Origin: Phenylobacterium sp.
Lineage (GTDB): Bacteria > Pseudomonadota > Alphaproteobacteria > Caulobacterales > Caulobacteraceae
Assembly: GCA_018001015.1 (NCBI GenBank)
Contig: JAGNIV010000014.1
Location: 25,356 to 89,355, forward strand
DNA length: 64,000 bases
Reading direction: 5' to 3'
The notes beneath the pieces were generated by a model. That model did not search any database. It saw nothing but the letters and a program-made list of their open reading frames with translations, and was not told where the DNA came from. Shown piece after piece: positions 46,304 through 54,234 of this stretch. The first letter of the stretch is position 1, and each line of letters begins with the position of its first letter. The position numbers were made by a program, and so were the translations under genes.

Positions 46304-47482
46304 ATGACGCCGATTACAACCACCGCCGAACTGGCGGCGTACTGTGACAAAATCAAAGGCCAGCCTTTCGTCGCCGTGGACACCGAGTTCATGCGCGAGA
46401 CGACCTACTGGCCCAAGCTCTGTCTGATCCAGGCCGCCGCCCCCAACGCCGAGTGCGTTATCGACCCCCTGGCCGAGGGGTTGGACCTGGAGCCGTTCCT
46501 CGAGATTCTGCGGGATGAGAGCATCGAGAAGGTGTTCCACGCCGCCCGTCAGGATGTCGAAATCTTCAATAACCTCAAGGCGATGCCCAGGCCTCTCTTC
46601 GACACTCAGGTGGCGGGGATGGCCGCGGGTTATGGCGAGCAGATCGCCTATGACGCCCTGGTGCGCCAGATGCTGAAGATCGAGTTGGACAAGTCCAGCC
46701 GCTTCACGGACTGGGCCCGACGGCCGCTCTCGGAGGCCCAGCTCACCTACGCCCTGGCCGACGTGACGCACTTGGCGGCCCTCTACCCGATGCTCAAGGC
46801 GCGCCTGGAAAAGGAAGGGCGGCTCGGCTGGGTGCACGACGAGATGCAGAACCTCTGCGATCCCGCCGTCTATGATGTGGAGCCGGAGAACGCCTGGAAG
46901 CGGCTGAAGCCGCGCCGGCACACCTCGAAGTACCTGGCGGTCTACAAGGCGGTCGCCGCCTGGCGCGAACGCACCGCCCAGCACCGCGACCAGCCGCGCG
47001 GCCGCATCCTGAAGGACGAGGCGATTGACGAACTGGCGACCCAGGCGCCCACCGACGCCGGGGCCATCGATCGGATGCGTTCGGTGCCCAAGGGCTTCTC
47101 CGGCTCGCGGTTCGGCCCCGACCTGCTGGACGCCATCAAGGAGGCCCTCAAGGACCCCGACTCCTACGCGCCGGTGATCGAACGCAGCAAGATCTCCGCC
47201 TCACCCGCCGCCGGCGCGGTGGTCGAGCTGCTCAAGGTGCTGCTGAAGGCGCGGGCCGAGGACTCCGGCGTGGCGTCCAAGCTGATCGCCACGGTCTCGG
47301 ATCTTGAACAGATCGCCAATGACGACAACGCCAAGACCCCGGCCCTGGTGGGCTGGCGTCGCGAGGCGTTCGGCGAGGACGCTCTCAAGCTGAAGCGTGG
47401 CGAGCTGGCCCTGGTGCTGGACGGCACGCGGGTGCGGGTTGTCGAGGTGCGGCGCGCGCCCAAGGCCAACGCGGCCGAGTAA
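46304..47482 (+). CDS. rnd: Ribonuclease D
   Basis: 3'-5' exoribonuclease for tRNA and other stable RNA 3' maturation. 392 residues. DEDD-type catalytic residues: D26/E28 in [10 protein letters not shown], Asp in [11 protein letters not shown] and Asp in [12 protein letters not shown]. The HRDC domain follows (about 210-285: [28 protein letters not shown]). ATG 46304; a TTG one codon earlier is possible. Its stop overlaps yccF (TAATG). Confidence 0.95.
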   Translation: MTPITTTAELAAYCDKIKGQPFVAVDTEFMRETTYWPKLCLIQAAAPNAECVIDPLAEGLDLEPFLEILRDESIEKVFHAARQDVEIFNNLKAMPRPLFDTQVAGMAAGYGEQIAYDALVRQMLKIELDKSSRFTDWARRPLSEAQLTYALADVTHLAALYPMLKARLEKEGRLGWVHDEMQNLCDPAVYDVEPENAWKRLKPRRHTSKYLAVYKAVAAWRERTAQHRDQPRGRILKDEAIDELATQAPTDAGAIDRMRSVPKGFSGSRFGPDLLDAIKEALKDPDSYAPVIERSKISASPAAGAVVELLKVLLKARAEDSGVASKLIATVSDLEQIANDDNAKTPALVGWRREAFGEDALKLKRGELALVLDGTRVRVVEVRRAPKANAAE

Positions 47483-47880
47483 TGCTGCGCCTGATCCTCA
47501 ACATCCTCTGGTTTGTTCTGGGCGGGTTCGTATCGGGCTTGCTCTGGCTGCTGTCGGGCCTGTTGCTGGCCATCACCATTGTCGGCCTGCCCTGGGCCTT
47601 CGCCGCCTTCCGCATCGCCGGGTTCAGCGCCTGGCCCTTCGGGCGACAGGTGGTGTCGCGTGATCTGCATACGGGCCGAGAGGACCTCGGTACGGGCCCG
47701 TTGGGCTTCCTGATGAACGTGGTGTGGTTTGTTCTGGGGGGCTGGTACCTGGCCCTGAGCCATCTGGTCATGGCCTTTGGCCTGGCGGTCACCATCATCG
47801 GCATCCCGTTCGCGCTCCAGCACGTGAAGCTGGCGCTGATTTCACTGGCGCCGGTGGGCAAGGTCGTCGTCGAGGCTTGA
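47482..47880 (+). CDS. YccF domain inner-membrane protein
   Basis: 132 residues made of two similar halves, each with NxxWFVLGG and a PWAFAAFRIAGF / PFALQHVKLA motif: LNILWFVLGGFVSGL, VGLPWAFAAFRIA, MNVVWFVLGGWYLAL and IGIPFALQHVKLAL. Four membrane helices. Function of the family is unknown; E. coli YccF is its name-giver. The ATG overlaps the rnd stop (TAATG). Confidence 0.88.
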   Translation: MLRLILNILWFVLGGFVSGLLWLLSGLLLAITIVGLPWAFAAFRIAGFSAWPFGRQVVSRDLHTGREDLGTGPLGFLMNVVWFVLGGWYLALSHLVMAFGLAVTIIGIPFALQHVKLALISLAPVGKVVVEA

Positions 47881-47958
47881 ATCCGGTGGATAAGCCGGGC
47901 GGCCCGGCAGAACGGGCTTCGGCAACCCCCGATCCACCACCCATTCACTGGTTGTCCA

Positions 47959-47976
47959 CCGGCGGACCACCGCCGG
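47959..47976. terminator. 7-bp GC-rich hairpin after yccF (no T run)
   Basis: CCGGCGG (47959-47965), loop ACCA, CCGCCGG (47970-47976). No T tract follows, so it is a weak terminator candidate. It lies 27 bp upstream of the ncRNA -10 element, so it may also be part of that promoter region. Confidence 0.35.
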
Positions 47977-48002
47977 GAGGGCGCAGGCTCGTAACCGCGC
48001 TT

Positions 48003-48010
48003 GCTAGAAC
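48003..48010 (+). promoter_or_regulatory. Perfect Caulobacter-type -10 element upstream of the RNA candidate
   Basis: GCTAGAAC matches GCTANAWC at all eight positions. The -35 region is weak: no TTGaC is visible 10-14 bp upstream. Start predicted near 48017. Confidence 0.5.
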
Positions 48011-48016
48011 GGCGCG

Positions 48017-48280
48017 ATGAGCACAGCGTGATGGGGCCGAGAGGGACTGCGGCGCGGGTGGACCGGGAAACCGGATCATCAGGCGGGCAGGAGGTTCGAG
48101 GCCAGAGCCAGCCAGGGCGACCTGGGCATGCTCCGGCCACGGGACACCGGTCGAAGGCGGAGTGGCGCGGGGCGACCTGCAACCCTCACGCGGCGACCGA
48201 CCTTGGAGGCGCAGCTCCCGCAAGGGATCTGGATGAGAGGGCGGCATGTCGGGCGACCGACGTGTCGCCCTCTTGCTATC
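48017..48280 (+). ncRNA. Candidate structured small RNA, about 260 nt (6S-like architecture is one possibility)
   Basis: The 409-bp gap between yccF and the dehydrogenase has no credible protein gene but folds well. Closing stem: GGGACTGCG (48043-48051) with CGCAGCTCCC (48210-48219, one bulge). Inner stem GCAGG (48087-48091) with CCTGC (48176-48180). A long arm: GGCCaGAGC (48100-48108) with GCTCcGGCC (48130-48138), capped by CCAGG-GCGA-CCTGG. Small hairpin CCGG-GAAA-CCGG (48063-48074). Terminator-like hairpin 48235-48274: 18-bp stem (some G-U) and GCGA loop. Three GNRA loops and the stem-bubble-arm layout recall 6S RNA, and GGGCATGCTCC resembles its conserved arm, but the identity is unproven. 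Confidence 0.5.
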
Positions 48281-48289
48281 AGGACTCGG

Positions 48290-49276
48290 CTAGAGACCGA
48301 CCTCCGAGGGCGAGGCCTCGTTGATCAGCGGTTCGCCGGCCAGGAAACGCCTCAGGTTGTCGACGAACAGCTGGTCGCCGCGCAGGGGCGTGCCCTGGCC
48401 TGAATTGGAGGTGTGGGCGCTGATCCGCACATTGGGGTGGTCCCACATCCAGCTGTCGGCCGGCAGGGGCTCGACCTGGAAGACGTCCAGCACCGCGTAG
48501 GCCGGCTTGCCGGCGTCCAGGCCGCGCTTGAGGGCGTCCTCGTCCACCAGGCCGCCGCGGCCGATATTGATCAGGATGGCGCCGGGCTTCAGGGCGTCGA
48601 AGAAGGCGTCGTTGGCCAGGTCGCGGGTCTCGTCGTTCAGGGCGCAGGCCAGGACCACCACGTCGCTCTCGGGCAGCACCCCGGACAGGTCCGCCATGGT
48701 GATGGTGGCGTCCGCCATGTCGGCGGGCTTGTCGCTGTGGCGGACCACGGTGAGGTGGACGCCGAAGGCCTTGGCGCGGCGGGCGATCTCCGTCCCGATG
48801 GCGCCGGCCCCGATCAGCGTCCAGCGGGTCTGGCTGACCTCGCGATAGGGCGTCGACTTCCAGGTCTTGCTGGCTTGCAGCTGCGCCTGGGCCGCGATGG
48901 GGGCGATCAGGGCCAGGGCGTGGGAGAGCACATATTCCGCGATGGCCACGGCCTGGGCGTTGCTCTTGGACAGCCGCACGCCCTTGGCCATCACCGACTT
49001 GAAGATCGGCGCATCGAGACCGGCGTTGAAGGTCTGCATCCACTGGGTCTTGGAGCCCTTGAGAATCCTGCCCATCAGGGTCGGCAGCAGGCCGGCGCCA
49101 TAGGCGTCCAGGGTGGTCCAGACGATCTCCGGATCAACCTCGTCGCCGCTGATGTCCTGGCCGTTCCGCTGGAAACTGTCGGGGTCGGTGACGGTAACGA
49201 TGTCCAGATCGCCGACGAAGGGGGCGATCCGGTCCTTGATACGCTGATGGGCGGCGGCGGAGAGTAGGAGCTGCAT
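48290..49276 (-). CDS. D-2-hydroxyacid dehydrogenase family protein
   Basis: 328 residues, NAD(P)-binding. Nucleotide loop LIGAGAIGTEIARR (155-167), catalytic Arg240 in NIGRGGLVDE, Glu269 in FQVEPLP and His288 in ISAHTS. A glyoxylate/hydroxypyruvate reductase-type member; substrate unknown. Start ATG 49276; an upstream TTG at 49294 would overlap ppx. Lies just after ppx on the same strand. Confidence 0.92.
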   Translation of the reverse strand: MQLLLSAAAHQRIKDRIAPFVGDLDIVTVTDPDSFQRNGQDISGDEVDPEIVWTTLDAYGAGLLPTLMGRILKGSKTQWMQTFNAGLDAPIFKSVMAKGVRLSKSNAQAVAIAEYVLSHALALIAPIAAQAQLQASKTWKSTPYREVSQTRWTLIGAGAIGTEIARRAKAFGVHLTVVRHSDKPADMADATITMADLSGVLPESDVVVLACALNDETRDLANDAFFDALKPGAILINIGRGGLVDEDALKRGLDAGKPAYAVLDVFQVEPLPADSWMWDHPNVRISAHTSNSGQGTPLRGDQLFVDNLRRFLAGEPLINEASPSEVGL

Positions 49277-49280
49277 CGGG

Positions 49281-50774
49281 TCAGGCCATCTCAAGTTTGA
49301 GTTTCAGCGCCTGGGCGAGCGTCGCCGCGCGCTTGGCGGTCTGCTCCCCCAGCAGCATGTCGCGCCAAGCGGGCTCGGCGGTCAGGGTCAGCCGCCCCGC
49401 GTCGATCACCAGACTGGCGTGGGGCAGCAGGGTGGCGTTGCGGCCGGAGAGGTCGCACCCAAGACGGACGGCGGCGCCCAGGGCGCGGGCCCGCTGGCGG
49501 CGTTCCACGCTCAGCACCTTGGCGATGGTGTCCGGCTCCGGCGTCGTGGGGGCGCTGGAGTGACGGGCGAAGGCGACGCAGGCCAGGAAGGCGCGCTCGG
49601 CATGGGTCATGCCCGCGATGGGGGCCCGCAGGACCTGGTCGAAGGCCAGATCGGCGCGATGGTCGGGGTGCAGGCGTGCCCCCAGGTCCGCCAGGCGGCA
49701 GGCCGCCGCGGTCAGCACCCTGTCGCGGTCTCCGAACACCGGCGGCAGCTTGGCGAAGGCGCGGGTCAGCCAGGTTTCGAGGGCCATGCCCAGGTCATGG
49801 GATAGGCCCCGCACGGCGGTGAGCGCCTCGCAGCCTTCGATCAGCGGATCACGGGCGCGCTCGTCAGCGGACATGGCCTCCAGCAGCAGGCCCTCGCGCA
49901 GGCCGTAGGCGGAGATCACCACCCTTTCGACGCCCAGCCGCTCGATCAGGGCGTCCAGCACCAGGGCCGAATAGGGCAGGGTGTCGAAGCGCTTCTTGGA
50001 GAGGCCCTGAATGCGTTCCAGCGAGCCGCGGGACTGCTTGGCGACAAAGCGGGCGACGTCCTGGGCGTCGGCGCGGGTCATCTCGTACTGGTGGGCCACC
50101 CGCAGGGGATAGTCAGCCATCACCATGTGCAGCAGAGCCAGGTTGCGCCACGCGCCGCCTACGGCCTGGAATTGGCGGGTGGCGAAACGCTCGCCCATCG
50201 GCGCCAGCGCGGCATCGATCCGCTTTCGGGTCTTGTCCACCTCCAGCGGGCTTGGCGCACCGAGCGAGAATGGGCCGAGAGCCAGGGTGACACCGTCGCC
50301 GGACCGGCCGTGCTCGAGCCGGATCAGCTCCAGGCTGGAGCCGCCGAGATCGCCCACCACGCCCTGGGCGTCGGGCTGCCCCGCAATCACGCCTAGGGCG
50401 GCATAGCGGGCTTCCTCCTCGCCGGTGAGGATGCGGACCCTCAGGCCGGTTTCGGCATGGACCCGGGCCAGGAATTCCCCGCCATCGACGGCGTCCCGAG
50501 CCGCGGCGGTGGCGACCACCATGATCTCCGAGGCGTTCAGGCCATCCAGAACGGCGCGGAAGCGGCGCATGGCCGCCATGGCGGTCTCGATGCCCTCGGG
50601 CGACAGCCGTCCGGTGGCGGGCAGGTCCCGGCCAAGCCCGGCCAGGGCCTTTTCGTTGAACACAGTCCAGATCGCCCGGCCTTCCAGCCGGTAGATGACG
50701 AGACGCACGGAGTTCGAGCCCAGGTCGATGACGGCGGCCTGGCGACCGGGTGAGCTATCCGTGCGTGGCCACAT
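49281..50774 (-). CDS. ppx: Exopolyphosphatase / Ppx-GppA family phosphatase
   Basis: Releases terminal phosphate from polyphosphate and/or pppGpp. 497 residues. N-terminal ASKHA phosphate loop [12 protein letters not shown] (15-26), catalytic Glu in [21 protein letters not shown] for the second loop, and a helical HD-like C-terminal domain from about 310. Overlaps the ppk end by 20 bp, so ppk and ppx are co-expressed: the same transcript encodes making and breaking of polyphosphate. Confidence 0.93.
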   Translation of the reverse strand: MWPRTDSSPGRQAAVIDLGSNSVRLVIYRLEGRAIWTVFNEKALAGLGRDLPATGRLSPEGIETAMAAMRRFRAVLDGLNASEIMVVATAAARDAVDGGEFLARVHAETGLRVRILTGEEEARYAALGVIAGQPDAQGVVGDLGGSSLELIRLEHGRSGDGVTLALGPFSLGAPSPLEVDKTRKRIDAALAPMGERFATRQFQAVGGAWRNLALLHMVMADYPLRVAHQYEMTRADAQDVARFVAKQSRGSLERIQGLSKKRFDTLPYSALVLDALIERLGVERVVISAYGLREGLLLEAMSADERARDPLIEGCEALTAVRGLSHDLGMALETWLTRAFAKLPPVFGDRDRVLTAAACRLADLGARLHPDHRADLAFDQVLRAPIAGMTHAERAFLACVAFARHSSAPTTPEPDTIAKVLSVERRQRARALGAAVRLGCDLSGRNATLLPHASLVIDAGRLTLTAEPAWRDMLLGEQTAKRAATLAQALKLKLEMA

Positions 50775-52962
50775 GATCGATCGCGCGCGGCATGTCCTTC
50801 ACCTTCTGCCCCCGGCCTGACAGGCTGGGATTGGTCATGAAGTACTCGTGCGCGGAGAAGGCGCCCGGGTGGTCCCACGACGGATCGCGGGTATAGCGGC
50901 CCTCGCCGTCCAGCGTCCAGCTTTGCGCTTCGTCTTTCAGGTTGGCGACCATGATCTGTTGGAGAACCTGCTGGTGAACCGTCGGGTTCTCCACCGGGGT
51001 CAGGCACTCCACCCGTCGGTCCAGGTTACGCGGCATCCAGTCGGCCGAGGAGATGAAGACCCGAGTCTCCGCCGAGGGCATGGGCGCGCCATTGGCGAAG
51101 GCCACGATGCGGGCGTGTTCCAGGAACCGGCCGACGATCGACTTGACCCGGATGTTCTCCGAAAGGCCGACCACGCCGGGGCGCAGGCAGCAGATGCCGC
51201 GCACCACCAGGTCGATGGAAACCCCCGCCTGGCTGGCCTCGTAAAGGGCGTCGATGAGCACCGGATCAACGACCGAATTCAGCTTGGCCCAGATGGCCGC
51301 GGGCCTGCCGGCCCGGGCGTTCTCAACCTCGCGGCCGATCAGCGTCAGAAGATCGTGCTTCATCGTGATGGGCGAGAAGGACAGCTTCTCCAGCCGGTCG
51401 GGGGTGGCGTAGCCGGTGATGTAGTTGAACAGCCGCGCGCTGTCCCGGCCCAGCGCCGGATCTGTGGTGAACAGCGATAGGTCGGTGTAGATGCGGGCCG
51501 TCACCGGGTGGTAGTTGCCGGTGCCGAAGTGGCAGTAGGTGCGAAGGTTGTCGCCTTCCTTGCGGACCACCATCGAGAGCTTGGCGTGGGTCTTGTACTC
51601 CACGAAGCCGAAGACGACGTGGACCCCGGCGCGTTCCAGGTCTCGAGCCCACTTGAGATTTGCTTCCTCGTCGAAGCGCGCCTTGATCTCCACCAGGGCG
51701 GTGACGTTCTTGCCGTTCTCCGCGGCCTCGATCAGGGCCGCGACGATGGGGCTGTCCGATGAGGTGCGATAGAGGGTCTGCTTGATGGCCAACACATTGG
51801 GATCGCGGGCCGCCTGGCGCAGGAACTGCACCACCACGTCGAAGCTCTCGAAGGGATGGTGAACCAGGATGTCCTTCTCGCGGATGGCGGCGAAGCAGTC
51901 GCCGGCATGGTCGCGGATGCGTTCGGGGAAGCGGGGCTCGAAGGCTTTGAACTTCAGGTCCGAACGGTCGGGCGGAATCAACTGGGAGAGTTCATCCAAA
52001 CCCAGCAGGCCGTCGACCATCAGGATGTCATCCTGCTGAGCGTGCAGGTTGTTGACGATGAAGGCCCGCAACTCTTCGGGCATGGCCTGTTCGATCTCGA
52101 CGCGCACAACCGAGCCCAGGCGGCGCTGTTTGAGGCGGGCCTCGAACTCGCGCATCAGGTCCTCGGCCTCTTCCTCGATCTCGATGTCGCTGTCGCGGAT
52201 CAGGCGGAAGACACCCTGGGCCTCGATCTCGCAGTCGGGGAACAGATGGTCGAGGAAGAGGGAGACCATGTTCTCCAGAGAGATGAAGCGGCGCTCGGGC
52301 TTGCGGCGCCGCGAGGCTGTCGCGGGCAGAGACCAGAAGCGCGCGACCTGGGCGGGGATCGGGACCAGGGCGTAGAGCAGCCGGCCGTCCGACTGGCGGC
52401 GCAGCTTCAGCGCCAGGGAGAAGGCCAGGTTCGGAATGAAGGGGAAGGGGTGGGCCGGATCGATGGCCAGGGGGGTCAACACCGGGAACAGCCGGCTGAC
52501 GAACGTTTCTTCCAGAGCCGCCTTCTCGGCGGGCGTGACGTCCTGGGGGCCGACCACGTGCAGACCCTCGCCGGCCAGCTCCTCGCAGAGTTCCCGCCAA
52601 CGGGTCTGCTGACCGCCCATCAGATCGGCGGCCTCGGTATTGACCCGTTCAAGCTGCTCGGCCGGGGTCAGGCCATCCTGGCTGACCACCCGGACGCCCT
52701 CGCGGACCTGAGCCTTCAGGCCGGCCACCCGGACCATGTAGAATTCGTCGAGGTTATTGGCCGAAATCGAGAGGAATCGCAGGCGTTCCAGCAGCGGGTG
52801 GCGGGCGTTCTGGCTCTCGCCCAGCACGCGCCTGTTGAAGGCCAACCAGGAGAGTTCGCGGTTGAAGAACCGGGCCGGTGAGGCCAGCAGCTCAGCATCC
52901 ACACCGAGGGGTTCGCGCCCGATTTCGACACCGTTGGATCGCAGGTGTGCGGCATAGGGCAT
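50755..52962 (-). CDS. ppk: Polyphosphate kinase 1
   Basis: Makes polyphosphate from ATP. 735 residues: N domain [17 protein letters not shown] (31-47), H domain, and PLD-like C1/C2 domains. Catalytic phospho-His H459 in [14 protein letters not shown], with the second His region in [12 protein letters not shown] context. Normal length. Between hdaA and ppx, the usual Caulobacter order. Start ATG 52962. Confidence 0.97.
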   Translation of the reverse strand: MPYAAHLRSNGVEIGREPLGVDAELLASPARFFNRELSWLAFNRRVLGESQNARHPLLERLRFLSISANNLDEFYMVRVAGLKAQVREGVRVVSQDGLTPAEQLERVNTEAADLMGGQQTRWRELCEELAGEGLHVVGPQDVTPAEKAALEETFVSRLFPVLTPLAIDPAHPFPFIPNLAFSLALKLRRQSDGRLLYALVPIPAQVARFWSLPATASRRRKPERRFISLENMVSLFLDHLFPDCEIEAQGVFRLIRDSDIEIEEEAEDLMREFEARLKQRRLGSVVRVEIEQAMPEELRAFIVNNLHAQQDDILMVDGLLGLDELSQLIPPDRSDLKFKAFEPRFPERIRDHAGDCFAAIREKDILVHHPFESFDVVVQFLRQAARDPNVLAIKQTLYRTSSDSPIVAALIEAAENGKNVTALVEIKARFDEEANLKWARDLERAGVHVVFGFVEYKTHAKLSMVVRKEGDNLRTYCHFGTGNYHPVTARIYTDLSLFTTDPALGRDSARLFNYITGYATPDRLEKLSFSPITMKHDLLTLIGREVENARAGRPAAIWAKLNSVVDPVLIDALYEASQAGVSIDLVVRGICCLRPGVVGLSENIRVKSIVGRFLEHARIVAFANGAPMPSAETRVFISSADWMPRNLDRRVECLTPVENPTVHQQVLQQIMVANLKDEAQSWTLDGEGRYTRDPSWDHPGAFSAHEYFMTNPSLSGRGQKVKDMPRAIDHVATHG

Positions 52963-53025
52963 GGTCAGGCGTTCCCGAGGCTAGCGATCGAACATGTACG
53001 GGTCCAACCGACTTGAGGCTTCAAG

Positions 53026-53697
53026 TCATCCGTCGAAAAGGTCAAGATTGTCCGTATCATCTTCAAGAATCTGTCGCGCAAGCGCGCGCGAGATGGGCCT
53101 TTGCTCCTCGTCGGCGATCTCATCCAGCTTCCTCACGATCTCGCGCGCCGCCGGGATGGACCGTTCCATCCGCCGCAGCAGGTAGGGGAAAACCTCCTTG
53201 GGCGGGCGAATGCTCCGCTCCCGGAAAAATTTCCTCAAAACAGCTTCGAGAACCTCGTCGTCCGGCTCCTCTATAAGGGCCACCGGCAGGGCGTTGAGGC
53301 GCGACCGCAGGTCGGGAAGCTCGGCGGGCCAGGCGGCGGGCGCCAGGCGGGCGGTGAGCAGCAGGCTGCCGCCGTCATGGCCGGCCATGTTGATCAGGTG
53401 GAACAGGGTCTCGGGATCGACGCCCCGGTCGACATCCTCCATCAGCACTGGGCGGCCGTTGGCGGCCGAGGCGTCAGTCGCGCGACGATCCAGGATCAAG
53501 GCGCCGGCCTGCGCGGCCCAGCCCATGGCCAGGTGGGTCTTGCCGATGCCCTCCGCGCCCACCAGCACCAGGCAGCCCCCATGCCAGGCCGGCCATGCGT
53601 CCAGGGCCGCCATGGCCTGCGCGTTGGAAGGGCCCCGGCCGAACTCGCGGCGCGCATAGGACACGGGCCGCCGGAGGCTCAGGCGCAGCTGTCGCAC
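53026..53697 (-). CDS. hdaA: DnaA-inactivating regulator HdaA
   Basis: With the beta clamp it stimulates ATP hydrolysis on DnaA and so prevents over-initiation. 223 residues. Clamp-binding motif QLRLSL at residues 3-8, typical of Hda and near the QLxLPL form but with Ser for Pro. AAA+ Walker A GAEGIGKTHL (47-56), sensor-like LLLTARLAPAAW and the arginine-containing SIPAAREIVRKLDE. The start is a GTG at 53697; it places the clamp motif at the N-terminus as required. Followed at 64 bp by ppk. Confidence 0.93.
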   Translation of the reverse strand: MRQLRLSLRRPVSYARREFGRGPSNAQAMAALDAWPAWHGGCLVLVGAEGIGKTHLAMGWAAQAGALILDRRATDASAANGRPVLMEDVDRGVDPETLFHLINMAGHDGGSLLLTARLAPAAWPAELPDLRSRLNALPVALIEEPDDEVLEAVLRKFFRERSIRPPKEVFPYLLRRMERSIPAAREIVRKLDEIADEEQRPISRALARQILEDDTDNLDLFDG

Positions 53698-53855
53698 TAT
53701 GCGGCTCGTGGGAAGGGTGTGGTCACGGGGGAACCTTAGCGGCGGCGTCCGACGGGGTCGATGCGGACAGCATCGGCAGTTGGGGATGAACCGTGAGATT
53801 GCTGCCGCGCGTACCCGCAGATAGGTTCACCCTCAGGGTGTGCCGAGGGGGCGTC

Positions 53856-54041
53856 GTGAAGTTCAAGATCGCTATTGCAGCCTTCGTCGCGGCCATCGCG
53901 GTGGCGGGCTCCGGGCTCGCTCAATCCTGGACTCCGGTGAGCGGCGATTCAGACAAGAACAGCTTCGAGGTCGACCTCGGATCGATCGTTCCGAATGACG
54001 GCTATTGGTGGAGGAGCTTCGCGGTTCGGTCTTCCTGGTGA
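53856..54041 (+). CDS. Small secreted protein, truncated surface-adhesin-E-like
   Basis: 61 residues from GTG 53856: a signal peptide (IAIAAFVAAIAVAGSGLAQ) and WTPVSGDSDKNSFEVDLGSIVPNDGYW. The W..V...(x)n..VDL.SI pattern is the start of surface-adhesin-protein-E-like domains, which normally run about 100 residues further. The other frames do not continue it, so the 3' end seems lost. Lies in the 537-bp gap between hdaA and the TonB receptor; the rest of the gap has no credible gene. Confidence 0.45.
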   Translation: MKFKIAIAAFVAAIAVAGSGLAQSWTPVSGDSDKNSFEVDLGSIVPNDGYWWRSFAVRSSW

Positions 54042-54234
54042 TCGCCTCAAGCGGCGCGGCGGCGGCCGAACGGGAGTAGCTAGGCGCCGCGAGGCCGGGC
54101 AATCGGCGCCTGTTTGCGCGCCGATGCAGCGATTGCTCCGCGAAATGACAAGCTTGGCCAATTGTCCCTACTGCCAGCCCGGCCGGTAGGCGAGCCTCAC
54201 GCCACACCAAGAACGGTGAGCTGGGGATAGCTCG

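Noticed and set aside
47885-47893. GGTGGATAA, one base from a DnaA box
   Set aside because: Single near-match; a site at 47952 matches only 7 of 9. No cluster or AT-rich unwinding element, so no origin.
48091-48104. GGTTCGAGGCC resembling a tRNA T-loop
   Set aside because: The flanking five bases do not pair, and no acceptor, D or anticodon arm is found; tmRNA tag codons are also absent.
48001-48324. 107-residue frame across the RNA candidate
   Set aside because: Low-complexity Arg/Ala/Gly product with no RBS; the strand folds as RNA and other frames are equally open.
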